Part shown: positions 36,627-51,786 of the stretch, piece by piece | Numbering within the stretch: position 1 is the first letter of the stretch | How the letters are laid out: each line of letters begins with the position of its first letter | Assembly: GCF_905475345.1 (NCBI RefSeq) | Contig: NC_066591.1 | Location: 5,532,501-5,596,500 of the forward strand | Direction: 5' to 3' | From: Vespula vulgaris | Lineage: Eukaryota; Arthropoda; Insecta; Hymenoptera; Vespidae | DNA length: 64,000 nucleotides | Program-made: the position numbers and the translations under genes | The notes under the pieces: generated by a model | The model's database searches: none | The model's input: the letters and a program-made list of their open reading frames with translations, nothing else | Told to the model about the DNA's origin: nothing

Positions 36627-39600
36627 AAGGACCAAAGATGGCTCAATAGTTACTGACGGCCTCTCTCGAGCAACAACGCTCACCCTTTCCATAATATTCG
36701 CCCGCATATTCTCTCCCTTAGGGATGTCCCTTTACCCTCTATCGAAACTCCTGCGAGTTCATCTAATCGTTTGACGAATGATATTTTTCTATTTAATGCT
36801 CTTAATCCTTTGGGGGCTTTCGTTATGAAATGATAAATTAAATGTCAAATATATGTATTATATGATGTTAATAAACGTATTATTAATGACCAATTGTTGT
36901 AAATCATTTACCATGATAAGCTGAGAACTTAAGCTTATTTTATGAAATTTGAGACAAATTCGTAGAGACTATTCATTAGGACAAATGCAAAATGTTCTCA
37001 TTCGATCCGTTCTGAATTTGACGTTTCTACGATTTTTACTTTCTATATTTTCTTTTTAGGAGCTCTCGCTCATCGTATAACATATTCATTCATTGTACGT
37101 GTATAGTTTCCTACATTCATAAGTTCGGAATCGTGACTTTCGATACACGTTGAAAGAAATAAGAGCCATCATCTAGTTTCAAGTGTCTTACAAGTATCGA
37201 ATGATAAAAAACGTTCGAAGAAAGATTTGAATTTGACGAGGTATGTCGGTGTACAAGCATACCAAGCTCTCGTAAGACTTTGTAGGAGTATTTTATAGGA
37301 TGTGTACGTGACTTTTCCGACGTTAGAAAAGAAATCTCTCGGCGAACTAAAAATTTTCTTTTAAATCATCTCAGAGACGATATTTTAAAAGAAACATTGT
37401 AGTATCTTTAAAAAGATTTCTTTTGTGTCTTTTAACTACAAGATGATTTGATCATTGTGCGACTGACAGTGAATATAATAAATCATTTTGCGATAAAACC
37501 GATTAAGCCTTACAAAATAAGCAGAAGTACAAATAAAAAATAAATATAATTGGATATTGCGTCGGATACGAAACAGAATTAAAAAATATATAAAATAAAG
37601 ATAAAATGTACAAACTAATTAACATTTGAAATCGTATGAATACGTCTGTGCGAATTCGTATACTCGAGAAATCGAGATTGAAATTACGTCGGATTACTTG
37701 TTCGTAAAATTATTGTAACGCGGATAATATGTCGTGGACAGGGAGAATAGTGAAATTCTAAAGCAGGAATTCCCTTATACGCTATGAACAATTTCGTCGG
37801 ATCGTTTCCGACTGAACGAATCGTCGGGATTTACCATAGAGTCCATACTGTTGTCTGTTTTCACCATAGAGATAGTAAAATTGTCGAGAGCTCGCTTGCG
37901 GATGAACGAAGCGAGATGGATCGAGATTCCTCGGGTATAACCAGCTCGGTCGCGAGCGTAATCAGTGTTTGCCGAGTAATTATCGTCCTGCGCGTCGGCA
38001 CGCTACCCGAGTCGCGCTGTAATTAAGAAAACGAACGACCGAGCTTCTCCTGTCTCATCTTCTTTTCCCCTCGCTCTTTTTCTTTTTCCTTTCTTTTTTT
38101 TTTTGTTCTCTTTCTTTTTCCTTTTTCTAACGTCGTCGTACAACGTTGTTGGTAGTAGTCCACGTCTCGCCTACTTCTGCTTCGTCTATTCTGCCTTCCT
38201 GTCTTGTTTTTTCCCTTTTTGTTTCTTTTTTTTTGTTTCATTCTTTTTCTCCACTGTTCTTTTTTTCTCTTCTTTGAGTTTTTTCCACGTCCTCAGTTTG
38301 TCGGCTCAGGACAGAGAGAACAATATGCTTGCTTTCTCCAAGCTTCTGCCTTCATAAAGTTAATTTCGAAAGCGATAGACCAACTTTTTCTGTTATCTTT
38401 ATCGAGATATACGCAAACGTTTATTTATTTCATGATCCTACTCTGTAGAAAGTTATGATATCTCAACTGAATTTCATTCATGGAATTAATTTAGGTATAA
38501 AAGCAATCTCCGTTATGACTGACTATAATCTTTAAATTTTATAAAAAAGAAGCTTTACGGCAATACAAACCAAAAAGAGAAATAATAAAAGAAAAAAAAA
38601 AGTTACAAGAAAACACATTAATAATTTCGTAAAAGAGAAAATTATCAATTTCAAGCAGATTAATTCTTTGAATAAAAGCAAGAAAGATTTCGTTGATAAC
38701 AATAAACTGTGATCTGAGATGTCTAGAGGAAACGAGGCGAAGATAAGTCGTGGTTATTCGTTGCCGTGAGCGCGACAATTTAATCGAAATCGAAGACGCT
38801 ACCGCGGGCTATATTCATCCTGGGCTTGACTTGCAAAGAGAGATTGTAGAGAGTGAAAAGGAAAGAAAGAGGAGAGTAAGATGGAGAAAGGAAAAAGAGC
38901 GAGAGAAAGAGAGACTTGATTAGAAGGATTACCCGAGGCAATCTCTGCTAACTCACAGCTTTTTTTTACGTCGCACATTTTTATTGTGTCTTAACGAAGT
39001 TGGAGAAGCCCGGCTTGCTTCTTTTTCTCTACTCTCTCCTATCTATACTCGCGCACGACCCTTGAGGATCTTCACGGCACCCTTCTTCTTCTCCCTCGTC
39101 GTACGTTTCTAACCAATTTCGCTTCAACGACTCGTACGAAGACACAGGAGCTCGACTTCCATTGCCCTATTCGCCGTATTCACCTATCGTCCCCCTTTAC
39201 ACATTCTATGCATAGATATCTCTATCTTTCTCATTTCTTTCTCTCTCCCTCTCTCTCTTTCTATCGTTATTATGGTATCTTGAGATAATATATATGTCCC
39301 ATGTAACTATGAAAACAAATAGAAAAGTGTAAAGTAAATATAATAGACAAAGTTTACGTGTGAAAAAAGTGAACATTGTATGTGTTGTATGACGAATAGA
39401 TGACGTTGAATGTACTAATGCTCGAATAAATTAAGACACATATAATTTCTTGCAGTAGGATGCAAAGTAAGTGCAAGTTGCCATATTTGAGCTTGAAAAT
39501 GGGTAAAAGATATTTTCTACTATACGAAAACTATAAAAAATGAAAGGAGGAGCGTAGTGGACTTCATACGATAAAGTTACGAAGCGTTAAGAAGTTTTCT

Positions 39601-40227
39601 TTACCAACATGATTTTTCTTATCTTTTTTTTTTATCTTTTATACTTCATATTTCATGTATATGTTTCTTTCTTTATATAATATACCGAATGTAAATCAAA
39701 ATCAACAATCTCATAGTGGGAACCACGATACATTAAAAAAGTTTTATGTTTCTGACATTCGTTTCATTGGATATTAATATTCGCAGAATATGTTTGCGAG
39801 ATGGGAATTAACTTATTACTTTTCTCTATTCTCTATCTCTTCTCTCTATCTCCTCTATTTCTCTCGCTTTTTCTCTCTCTTTCTCTCTATCTCTTTTAGA
39901 GGCAACTATCAGATCTGATAAATTTGTAAATGACTTACAACGTGCACGTGTGTTTGTCTTGCCAAGCAAACGTGAGGGAAACGCGTTTGCCATAATTATT
40001 CTGACGGACCGTTGAAAGTAAAATTGTAAAAAGAGTATAATAGTTTGTAGTATAATATAATTGAATGTTAAATAAATTTCGAGATCATTTCGAGATCTCG
40101 ATGGTACGATATCTGTGGTTAATGATACACAATTTGCGATGAAATCATAAAATGTGAAAAGGAGAAGAGAAGGAAGATTCTTTACATAAAATCGTGATGA
40201 TTTTAAAAGAGCGTCAAAAAAAGCTAA

Positions 40228-40265
40228 AAGAGAGAGAGAGAGAGAGAAAGAGAAAGAGAGAGAGA
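40228..40265. repeat. (GA)n microsatellite
   Basis: Interrupted GA tract. Confidence 0.9.
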
Positions 40266-40384
40266 AGTGTATGCGATTTAAAATATTTGTCTCGCTGTAT
40301 GTGTCAGCCCTCCCAGCGAGGCCATTGAAACGAGATAAATATTTATCGGTAGGACCACGGTCGAACGATCGCTTGGTCATGCGA

Positions 40385-40391
40385 GAGAGAA

Positions 40392-40437
<46 letters not shown>

Positions 40438-40454
40438 AGAGAGAGAGAGAGAGT
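40385..40454. repeat. (GA)n microsatellite
   Basis: About 70 bp of GA with AAAG and ACAG interruptions. Confidence 0.93.
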
Positions 40455-41424
40455 GCAACGCGCTGCAGTAGTGCAACCATTGTCACGGTCAGACATTAAC
40501 GAATGGTTTCCGTAGCGCGAGTATATAGAGGGTACATCCCCCCAATTTTTCTCAACCACGACGATCTTTCATACTCGGTTATTGCACTCTCATCCGCGCG
40601 TTCGAGTGTATCATAGTGATCGCATCGTTCATGAAGGATCCGGTTGCTTTTTTTCCAGCGAAATGGAATTGTAAAATTATACATGCCGTTACACCGAAAT
40701 TTTCACTTGATTTCATTTATATTAACTCTTTTTATTGTGGAAAAGAGTATCGGTAAAAAAGAAAAGAGAAGAAAGTTGGGACCACTTTAAAACTAGCAAA
40801 GATTCGGAGAGTTTATTTTTGTTTTTAGAAATTGAAATAGATGTATCTTACGATTATGCAATTTACACAGTATCAGAATAAAATATTATTCGTATTAAAC
40901 CTTCTTACGAACTATATATATATATCTTCTTTTTTTTTTTCTTTTATATGTAAAATAAGATTTGTTAAAGTTGTATATGAGAATTATAGGAATGCTTTTG
41001 AATATTGAGTAAATAATATTATAAATTTTATAGAATATTCACAGGATCGAATTTTATCGTATAACAATCTAATGCTTCTTGCATTCGTATTCTATTATCG
41101 ATACTCGCACAATCATATAATCTCTACCCTATTGCTAGAACGTAAAATAGAAAAGATTAGAGATTAGCGGGATTCGAATATATTTGAATAATTTTATTTG
41201 ATTTCGCGGTAGATAAAGGAGGTATCTCGATAATGCGTGTATCGATATAGTAGATAGTTCCATCGAAAGATCATACTCCTAATCGGATGAGCTCTTTCGA
41301 GTGGGAGCCGCATGTGAGCGCGTTTAAATCGGTGAACGAATTAATTTACACTGTGACGCGCGTACACGCGACACGAACTTCGCGTTTTCTGCGTGCGTAA
41401 ACCCATGAGAGACAGAGGGAAAGG

Positions 41425-41427
<3 letters not shown>

Positions 41428-41483
<56 letters not shown>
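41428..41483. repeat. (GA)n microsatellite
   Basis: Pure GA tract of about 56 bp. Confidence 0.95.
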
Positions 41484-41487
<4 letters not shown>

Positions 41488-43999
41488 TCGTAGCATGCTC
41501 GTGCGAATGCGATTGCGCGAAACGCAGTTACGCTCCGACGAATTAAACCGCATTCGATACACGTGCTTTCGTCTACTCGTTCCTATCATGCTCTTGCGAT
41601 TCGTCCTACTAATTTCTGCGTACAGAGATATCGAATAAAGTCAAATAAATAGCGACATGTTTAATATTTCATTCGAAACATAATAAATAAATATTTCCCG
41701 TTTGTTTGAGTAATATAGAAAAATATTACAAGATAAAATTGCATCGTTCGAAACGGATAATAGAATGATATGAAATTGTTTTGTTTATTATTAAAATGAT
41801 TTTATTGAGATATCAAAGTCACAGATGCTTTTTTAAAAAGAATGGTATATTTTTGTTTCATCGTATGATAGCTTAAAACAAAATTTTATTGATCTTAAAA
41901 CGATCAAATTTCAATAGGAAAAAATTTTTACTTACACTTCTCAGTACAAATAATGTTATAGTTGCTTTTTAAGTTATAGTTACTATTAATTTCTATGTTC
42001 TACAAGTTTTCTAGAACGTACAATCACAGATTTCAATTAATATAGAGTGCGATTGCAACACAAGTCTTAATAAAATTTTCTTTCATATCTTGCATTATTA
42101 TAGATATCTCTTTTTGTTGTTCTCCCAAACAAATTAAAAATTTTCATTTTTTATTTTCCTCTTAAATTTATTTATTATTCGTTGCATTATTTCGATGCAT
42201 GATTCGTAATATTCGAATTTGGCATTCGTATATTGTCATTATCTCTCAATATTATAGAAGAGTTACAAAAATGAAATACATCTACTCTCTATCAACTCTT
42301 CATCAACATTTCTCGACATTTACTCAGTTTTAGAAACGACATGACTTATGAACTGATCCGATATATGAAAGAGCACAATCTATGGCAAACTCGTTGAAAT
42401 ATCTACACCATCGCAAAGTTGAGAAATATCCGTAAAAAGAGTACGTTGATAATATACTCTTACAAGTTTCTTACCCTTCGAGCCTCATTCCATGTCTATT
42501 ATGAATATATTATCTAAAAAAGTTTCGGCTTACCGGAAGCGTACTTCTTACTTTGTCGAGTATTACGCGATCATTAATATGGAAGCGCGTAAAATAAGTT
42601 TATCTTCGTTGTACTCTGGAAGGCCTTACGACTTACATAGCATGATGGTTATACATACATCTTACTCTTAGAAGGATAAATTTACGATCCAAGATAGCAA
42701 CTTGAGACATTGTATATTCGTAGTTTTCGACTAAAGTCAATCTTCGTTTAACCAACTGTCTCTCATTAGAATCGATCTTGGCTAAGTATTTCCGACATCG
42801 GACCAAAGACAAACGGCATTCTGTAATCTTATATTCGAAGTCAAACGAAGAGTTTGCAACAATATTATTATATATACCCAATGTATCTGTGTATCTATAT
42901 ATTTTACTATACCTATAGCAAATATCTAAAATGTCTGAATTATTTACAATTATATCACATTACACTTTGATTTGCAATCATTCAAATATTACTCGTATTA
43001 CCATGTAACAGAAACGATAATAGTGCTGACTGACAGAAGCCGTCGACGTAATTTTATTAGATACTTTCCGAGTTACGACGTGCTCGTCACATTGAAGAAA
43101 GCGATTCGTGGAACGTCGCCTTTAAGGTTTATGACACTTTGCGGAATACAGTGCTTGTAAACGAGAACGTAGAAAGTTTCGTTGAATGTTTCGAGTAGTG
43201 TAACATTGCTGCTTCTTTCTTTAACCCTTCCCTTAAAGAATTTTTTCTTTAATTGCGTGCTTAATTTATTCAAAGAAGACATTGTTAAAAAAAAAGAAGA
43301 AAACCTCGAATACTTATTAATACTTTAATAACTTTTAATACGTCGTGATAAAAACTGCACGCGATAAAAACAGCGCGTGAAAATTAAAAATAATAAAAGT
43401 GCAGCAAAGCTTTTTCCATTGATGGCAGTGAATCATTGAGAAGAGGCGAGTTCTATGATCGATCAGAGGATTTTACAGAGACGTATGCCAGTTGTATTAT
43501 ATCGTGCGAAGCAGCAACTCTATAAAATACATGGGTAACGTGAAAACGGTGTTAAAGAAACAACCAACGCCAACTTTCCTTTCAGTGGTTGTTCACAGTT
43601 TATCCACTACGTCTTCGTTGATACAACGTGATCGATGTGTCGTCGAGTGAACGAAAAATCCTTAATAAGCGGAAAGCCCATCGTTTATTCGCGATGTATT
43701 AATCGTCTTCCCGTAGATGCGTTGCTCGTTACAACGTAGAAAGAAGAGATATTTTTTTAAAAATGTGCAAATAATAAAAAAATTTCAAATATACAGAATG
43801 TTTCTTTTATTAATGTTCACTGCTCTCTTTTAGAAACGAAAGAAGAAAATTTCACTGTTCCGTATTTTGATATTCATGCAAAATATCACAAATTGATACT
43901 TGTGCCGTTTTGTTCTTAGTAAAAAACAGTAGAACAATTTTTTATTCAATTTCTTTTATACTTATGCAGTAGTATCCTTTTATAATTATCCACTCTATG

Positions 44000-44000
<1 letters not shown>

Positions 44001-44042
<42 letters not shown>
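44001..44042. repeat. (TA)n microsatellite
   Basis: About 42 bp of pure TA. Confidence 0.95.
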
Positions 44043-44046
<4 letters not shown>

Positions 44047-45589
44047 GTAAAACTAAACCTCGTTGATAGCGTAAAATCGTCCACGAACAAGCGACCTAAA
44101 TACTCTATAAATGCGACTGCGAGATATCGAAATTGGAACTCATTTAACCGGCGTGATAATTTTAAATAAATACGATCGAATGAAATAAACTCGAAACACC
44201 CCGCGGGATATGATAATAACCAGACCGTACAGTACTGTGTAGTAATTTCGTTGGAAAATTTTCTGCTTTTACCGAAGAGCAGTGATCGTTTACCTCATTG
44301 GTATTACGTTGTAAAAAATATTATATGGATTTATCGATGGCTCGTTAATTATAACATTAACAAATTCGTTCACATTCATATCGAATATTCGAGATAAATC
44401 AGTTATACATATCGATAATGAACAATGTAATAATTAAAATCGATAAATTAATATTCTGTGGATCTATTTTATTGGCGTACAGATGGTACTTTTTTCTATT
44501 TCTTTTTTTTTATTATTATTTCCTTTAAAAAATCGTCAAGAGTATCTTATCGCCAACAACATGGAATCATTATAACTTTCGATAATAATAGAATTTCATA
44601 ATTTTGTTTGAAGTGTTATACAAATCAGGATGTTTTATGCATACAAGTGTGTTAGAATTAAATATAATAAAATTTTACATACACTTTGTGTAACTACAAA
44701 ATAATCCTATAAAAAATTTCAATATGGTTTTTATATTATTATTAAATATTTACAGTTAAAAATTAACGAAATGAACAAATTGATTCCATCGAAATTTTAT
44801 ACATAAATCGAAATTTTCTAAAACATAAGAGAATAAAACAAGATGTTTTGTTTGAAATTTCACCCTTTTTATGAACGTTTTAATGCTTTTGGACGATCGT
44901 ATCTAATGAATAAAATTCTATTTTATTTTCTTTTATTCTTCTTTTTCATTTTTATAACACACTCCAGCAACGGAAACGATCGATTGGAGCAAACATCGCT
45001 TTGTAGAATCATTTTTTACATAGGAACTTAGGAAACCTTTACTCTTTCCGTTATACAGAAGTCCCAAATTTAAAAGCACGATCGAATATAGAATCGTGTC
45101 GGGCAGCTCTCTCTCACACCCATATTACACACGCGTAAATGAACGCGTGATTGATCGATCGATTAATCGATTATTCCATTAGCATGCGGTACTCAGAATT
45201 CGTTCCCGAAAACAATACGCTCGCGATCGTCAGCGGAAAATTGATGCCGAATACTATTCTTAACTGACCTGAAAAAATATATAGTATATATAAATAGAAA
45301 ATTGAACTTTGAAGGGAATACTTTAACTTTTACTCGAAGAATTATTGTTCCGTAAGTTTATTATAATTTGCTTTAAAAGTTTGAAAATAAATTATCTCCT
45401 ATGTAATAAATACGTTTAGAATAGAATTATTAATTATAGAATTATTAATTATATCTCTTCCATCGAACTACTGAGGTTGTCGTAAATTTATGCAAGAGCA
45501 AACTATATTTATATCCTAATAATATTAAGAAGATAATCAACTGAAATTCTCGAGAAATGAAAGAAAATCACTAGAGACTGGTATGATCG

Positions 45590-45613
45590 TATTCCGCGGT
45601 TGAGAACCTCTGC
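45590..45613 (-). mobile_element. hAT-like terminal sequence, partner uncertain
   Basis: On the minus strand it reads CAGAGGTTCTCAACCGCGGA, the classic end of many hAT elements. A possible opposite end (CTGAGGTTGTCG near 45471) is weak and no target duplication is clear. Confidence 0.45.
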
Positions 45614-46956
45614 TCTCTCTTGGTTGATTAGAAAATCGATGTTGTTCTCGTAGGAAACATAAAAACGTTCTAAGAGAAAAGTGAAAAAGATAGAAAAAAA
45701 GCCTCTATTATAGCGATGTAAGAGTTAAAAATAGATATCCTTCCACTTTCTTTCTATCTACAATCAGTTCGGTTTCATGAATCTGATGAAAGATGAATAA
45801 TAATTATAGGATAAGATATTTCATCGATGCGAACGTGTATAATTAAAAGCAAATGTTTCCGAGAATCTAAAAAAGTAGGGCAGGTCGTTATTTCTCGAAG
45901 AGATTACGTGAGGACTTTTCGACGTTTCCTCGAAGCAGTCTTCGACTGAATGGCACGTTCTTTTCTCCTTCATAGTTCTTCTTGTCTACTTCAAGGGTAC
46001 GTAAATCTTTCTATCGAGAGAATGGAGATACGCTTCTACATAATACACGCATGCAAGTTGTATGTATGTTTACCGATCGATAAAGGCATCTAACGAATAT
46101 ATACAGATTCGATTTGAGACAACATAGACATACTGACACATATATACGCGTGTAAATGTATAAGAGATAGAACACTAGTCTATATTTGTCATAAGTATTC
46201 GCGTGCATCCTGCATCGAGTTTTCTATTTTCGACCTTTACCCTAACTGCTTTTTCTCATCCTCCCTCGCTCCCTCTCTCTTTCTCTCTCTCTTCATCTCC
46301 CATATTCTCTTTGCTGCGATCGAATGTCAAGGTTAAACCACAAGTCGATAATTTTACGGTCAAATAGCTATTAGATGGCTGTTAACAAAGTTAAAGAAAT
46401 CAAGAATATATATTTAAAGACATATAGTTAAAATTCAAGAATATATATTTCCTATCTGTAGCGACTATTTCTTTTCGGTGTTAAATCTTTGTTATATATA
46501 CAGCATCCTTCTAAAACATTTTCTTTCCCTCGTCATATTTTTAATAGTAAAAATAAAGTGAATAAAGATCCATAATTATTTTCCTTCTTTCCTTTAAGCA
46601 ATAGCCCAATTTTCTTACTAGATCCCACAGAGACCTAGCCAAAGCACCTTGGTTTCGGGAAGTGAAATTGAAAAATTCAAATATCGCGCGAACCGTGTCG
46701 GGAGAATACTTTTCTTCGAAAAACCGAAAGAAAGCAATCGGCTTTTTCTTCGAACCTTCACTGTTCTCGACGTACCTCGGACTTTCAGAAGTGACAAAAG
46801 GACTTTCGAGTGGTGGGAGGAAGCAGTGCACTTTCTCAAAGTACTTTGGCTCCACGCATTATGCATCGAGATAGACTTCTGTACCGTAATCGTGATAGAA
46901 AAGGGCGACGAATAGGACTAGAAAAAGGAATGAGAGTGAAGAGAAAGAAGAAGAAA

Positions 46957-46964
<8 letters not shown>

Positions 46965-46995
<31 letters not shown>

Positions 46996-47024
46996 CAAGA
47001 GAGAGAGAGAGAGTGAGAGAGAGA
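46965..47024. repeat. (GA)n microsatellite
   Basis: Interrupted GA tract of about 60 bp. Confidence 0.9.
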
Positions 47025-47780
47025 CGAAGAAGTGGAAGAGGGGTAGCTGACGAAGGGTCTCAGGAAGAGTTCCAAGGAAAAACGATGCTCTCCTCGACAA
47101 ATTGAGTTTCTTCGCTGTGCGCTTCGCCAACTTTCTTTCTTTCTTTCGTTCTTTCGTTCTTTCTTCTTGCCAAGAAGATACCCTCGAGCGAAGGTGGTTA
47201 TGAAAAAGTAAACGAAAATTCCGAATACGCCATAAGCCGCTTCTCTCTGGTTTTATTCGACTTAGATTTATTGTAATATATGGAAGGTGAGATAATATTT
47301 CCTCGGTATTATACGAATTAATGCGCTAAAGCCTGTTTTAACGTGCGAAGAAGTACAAGTTACATCCACCAGCATATCGTAAAGTTCTTTTATGTGGATA
47401 TACGCTTGTCACAAGTCTGCGTGCATTATCCGCAAGATTTGAAAAATGTTATACTATCGATGTCGATGGTTATTTATTTCAAATACTGCATACAGACAAT
47501 GCGTTATTCTAAAAGCATACTGCTCGATATATTCTATATAACATGTACTGTGCGTACCTATGTGTACGTGTGTGTATGTGCGGACAGTTCCTATTTGCTA
47601 CGGTCCGTTGTTTCGTGTGTAGGATGAAAATTGCATTGTGCAATATTGAGAAGGCAGACATAGCTATTTCGAAATGCCTGTTGTAGAAGCGAGTGGAATC
47701 ACTTGGCTTGTTTACTTAAAATAGTTATATTTTAGAGCTTAAAATTCATTCAAAAATCCCGAGGCTTTATTTTCTCTCCG

Positions 47781-47812
<32 letters not shown>

Positions 47813-47818
47813 TCTCTC
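47781..47818. repeat. (TC)n microsatellite
   Basis: TC tract followed by CACATA repeats. Confidence 0.93.
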
Positions 47819-48997
47819 ACATACACATACACATACATGTACATTTTTTTCTTTTAACTCTTTGATTATATGCAAAAGTATTCTTATGACAGTCGCTAAA
47901 GTTGGCTGAGACTCGTCGTTATACTCATTACCCCATATCAAACGAATATGTAGTTTACATTTCTCTATATTAAATTACATATTTGATCAATTACTATATA
48001 AAACCATATTAGTTCAGTGAAACAGTAAATTTGTTATATAAAGCAGAATTTTCTGGGAATATATAAATATGCACTATTCACAGTTGAAAGTTTAAGATAG
48101 CAAATTAAACACAAGGTTTTCTAATACTTCGAATAGAATCAATAAAGAAGAAAGTTTTATCTATCAATCAAAAAACGAAATACAAACAGACGAAGTTCAT
48201 CTGTTAAAGTTTGTACATCCTTGTATATCCATCGAAAAATACATATAATATTTCGTCGAAAGTACGGTAAAGTTGATCAATCGTTTACTAGTTTTCGATA
48301 CATTGAATACTGAAATAAAAGCATGCTGCACGTTTAGTTCAAGTTCGAGATTCCTCGTTTTATTTCGCTCGATCGTTGTGAAAGTAGAACGCAATCAATG
48401 ATTTATCCGCAATATTTACAAAAAGATATGGAGATAAGAAACAGGCAGTTACGACGATTCTACGAGATATCGATCCGTGTTACGCTATTTTCTTCGAAGC
48501 CAGACGCAACCCAAGTTCGATCGATACTTCGTCGTCAATGCCCTACTGAATATTTCAAGCCGATCGGCGATGTTTATTCTACGTATTTTAAGAGATTTAT
48601 TTAACGAGCAACAATTCCAATCAGAACGAACTATTCTAATTTTCAAAGTGTTAACTACGATATGTTGGAAGTTTTAAAAATTGATTTAATTTCTTTTTTT
48701 TTTGCTGCGATGACTTTATCTTCAATTATTGAAAAATAAAATATTGAATTTATTCGACAAATTGTTGATATCGCGATAAGCTAACCTTTCAAGCGTTAAA
48801 TTTTTTATTTTCTTTTATAACATGTACATTGGAGAGACTAAACTATAGTAAATAGCAAATTGTATTATAGCTTCATAATTAGTCTCTCAAACTTAATGTT
48901 TTGATCTAATTGACAATCTCGGTCATTACATTCGAAAGAAGTTTCTTTAATGAATTCTATTTTCATATTTAAAAAAGTAAAAGTTCAACTAACTCAT

Positions 48998-49243
48998 CAG
49001 GGGTAGGCAACCGACGGATCCTGTGTCGCATGACTCCTTTTACTTGCCTGTTCCGGTAAAGTGTGAAGAGGAGATCCCCATTATTTGACACCGTCGTGCC
49101 TTGTGAGATACACGGCTTTTGTTTCTGTCTATTTATGAATAATCGATTGGACTAGGGACTGGTGAACTTAAATAATAGGAGAACGGATTGATTGATGGTT
49201 AGAATAACGTGGCTCGCAATGGAGAAAAAGTTACCCACTTCTG
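48998..49243. mobile_element. hAT-like MITE
   Basis: 246-bp unit. Left end CAGGGGTAGGCAACCGACGG; right end read on the minus strand CAGAAGTGGGTAACTTTTTC. Internal GTGGCTCGC and the GACGGATCCTGTGTCGC block are usual in hAT-derived MITEs. Flanking 8-mers no longer match, so it is old. Confidence 0.7.
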
Positions 49244-51750
49244 AATTAACCGATTCAATTTCTTTTTAACTGTGTATATAGAAAATGTATCAATTAAAAA
49301 GAATGATTGTTATAAATTAATAGAATAAATACTTGTCGATCTATAGAAATTTTTAATTGTTCTTTCTCTTTCTATAGAATGATATCACAATAAAGATATT
49401 CGGTATCGAAAATTTCAACGAAAAATAGCATGTATCACGATCATCAAAAACGATTTTACGATTCTTTCATAGGAATGACTCACTCTGGCATCGCACGCAA
49501 CAACTTCCACGAAATTCACGCACGATTTAATGTTTTATTTGCGCATACAAAGATGGGTCTATGCACGAATGCCTACAGTGTTACCGAAAAAGAAGAGAAA
49601 AAAAGTACCGGAAGAGGTGAAAGTGCAGAATTGAGAGAGAGCTCGAAACGAGGGTGAAAGTGGGTAATATAATTTTGACAGTTTTCTTCCATTGAGAATT
49701 GCGCGAACATATAAAAGCTAACTACGAGATAAAACATTCAAGTTGAAAATTTGAGAAAAACTATTGTATTTTAAAAAACTGCAAGAGGTTTGATTCCGAT
49801 ATTCCAGATACCCAATAATTCAAATGTTCATTTAATCTTATAAAAATTGTTTCGTTAAATGTATACATATGATATATTGAGCACATATATTCAGTTTATT
49901 ACTTGACATATTAAATTTGATAATGTATTTTTTAATAATAATTCTTTGATATTATTTAAAATATTTTCATGTCAGTTTGATATAGAATTATTGCAAAGAA
50001 AATTAAATTTGATTGAAAAACGAAGTATTATATTGAGTGCGTTTATAAAAAGGCTTTCATTTCGCACACGTCAATTGAATTAATAAAAACAATTACAGAA
50101 TGAAATAATAACGATAACGATACGGTTTAATGTCAATTATTCAAACTAGAAGAAAGACAAACTGCATTATCGAATACTCTCGAATCTTCTTTTAGAATAC
50201 TATATTATATAAATGTATCTACAGGATCGGGCAATAATTTTCATCATTTTGTATATGTTCTTTCTCAAAAAAGAATCATTACTGCCATATTATGACTCTC
50301 TTATAAATTACACGGTTTTCGTTTTTACTTTCTTCTTCTTTTTATATATATTTATATACTAAAAAAGAAACGAGAAAGCATTGCTACTAAGAAGAATTGA
50401 TATTCAGAACTTTTAAACAACGATACATCGAAAGTGAAAACATATAGAAAAGAAGTTATCTACTTATGTACCAATAGACACAATATAATATCGAACTTTA
50501 ATTATAGCTCAACCACATTAAGAAAATTAATATAAAAAAATCTCTCCGAAAAATTCTGTCAGAATAACTTAAGTATTAATTACTTAAAGTAACAAATATT
50601 ATTCGTCGTATACTCTTACAACAATTCGCGCTTGATTACATCTGATAGTCGACAAATAAGACTTTTTCTCTTTCTTTTTCGGCTTCTCTTCTCGTATACT
50701 CCCAAAAGGAGTAGAGTAAATTTGAGTGAGAGGAAGGAAGAATAGGAAAGGGACAAAATGGTCGAGAGGAACAGCAAGGAAGGCGAGGGGAAGAAGCTGT
50801 AAGGTAACACTTCGAAAATCGGTTTCTCGCATATATCCAGCCCCTTTTCTTCTTCTTTTCCTGCCTCTCTCCTATGTCCCTAGGGAAAAGATGGGGATTT
50901 AAGGGGAAAACTTCCGTTCGATTCCCCATCGACGCACCACGAATTTAAGATTCGTCGACGAGGATTCACCACCACCTCTATCTCTATCTCTTTCGCTTCT
51001 TTTTTTGTTCCTCTACAGATCACGTCGTTATACTCGAGAGAAACGAATAAATGTGGAATAGTTGAGGATATGGTACTATAGAGAGACATTTTTGTTGAAG
51101 CCGAGAAACGTAAGGAAGTAGTTCATGTTTGGCGGACGAATAAAAAATGAAAAAAGAAAAAAGAAACAAAGGGAACTGATAAAGAGAAAGAGAGCGATCG
51201 GATAACGAAAATTTCGTGAAAGTCAGCCCAGCTACCGTCTCGAAATAGAAAGCTTTTCTCATTTCTCTCTTTCTTTTTCTTTCTGTCGTTAAAGTACAAA
51301 GGCTTATTTTTCATTTCTCGCCACGTCGTTGCGATCTTCCAACACTTTTTCGAAAGAATACCTCAAAAGGGAAACCTATAGTCGGTTCGTTTCGCAACGT
51401 TCTTTGGAAACGTACAGTTCGATTTTTTATCGTACTTTCATTTCGAGATATCGTACACACTCTGTTGCCACGAATCTGGTTTCGATCCTTCTCCTTTCTC
51501 TCGTTTGAAAGAGGAAAAGAGAAAGAGAAGAAGTCCAAACTCGGTTTGCGAGCTTGAATCGCCATGGGGAGAAGAAAAAAAAAATGAGGGAAATCCTTCC
51601 GCTTTGTGATGGCGACTCGCTTGTTCTCTTTCCGTAGGGAGGGAAAACATGGAAAAAGAAAGAAAAATAAGCGGGATTTTAAGGATGGTAAGTGTGTGAG
51701 CATAGAAAAAGAGAAAGAAAGAAAGAATTCGAGTAAATGTAGAAAGGAGG

Positions 51751-51786
51751 AAAGGAAGGAAGGAAGGAAGGAAGGAAGGAAGGAAG
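51751..51786. repeat. (GGAA)n tetranucleotide repeat
   Basis: About nine AAGG units. Confidence 0.95.

Larger units (their letters stand above)
31001..36800. other. non-coding stretch with purine-rich islands
   Basis: Purine-rich and CpG-containing around 31060-31700, where minus-strand donor-like sites (GTAGGTAAC at 31186, GTGAGTGT at 31428) could mark untranslated first exons of Gfrl. No coding pattern supports this. Also a 16-bp palindrome (32359), a possible donor at 33596 and a G-rich tract (36605). Confidence 0.5.
36801..43000. other. non-coding stretch
   Basis: AT-rich with GA tracts at 40228-40265, 40385-40454 and 41428-41483. One minus-strand open stretch of about 80 codons (42633-42881) has no recognisable family. 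Confidence 0.6.
43001..48990. other. non-coding stretch
   Basis: Very AT-rich. Contains a (TA)n run, a lone MITE-like left end (TATACAGAATGTTTC at 43790) and a hAT-like end near 45590-45613. No exon recognised. Confidence 0.6.

Noticed and set aside
42633..42881. 82-codon minus-strand ORF with normal-looking composition (contains CRLSLVRCRKYLAK)
   Set aside because: Cys spacing does not match D1; no family recognised; length is within chance for 64 kb of AT-rich DNA.
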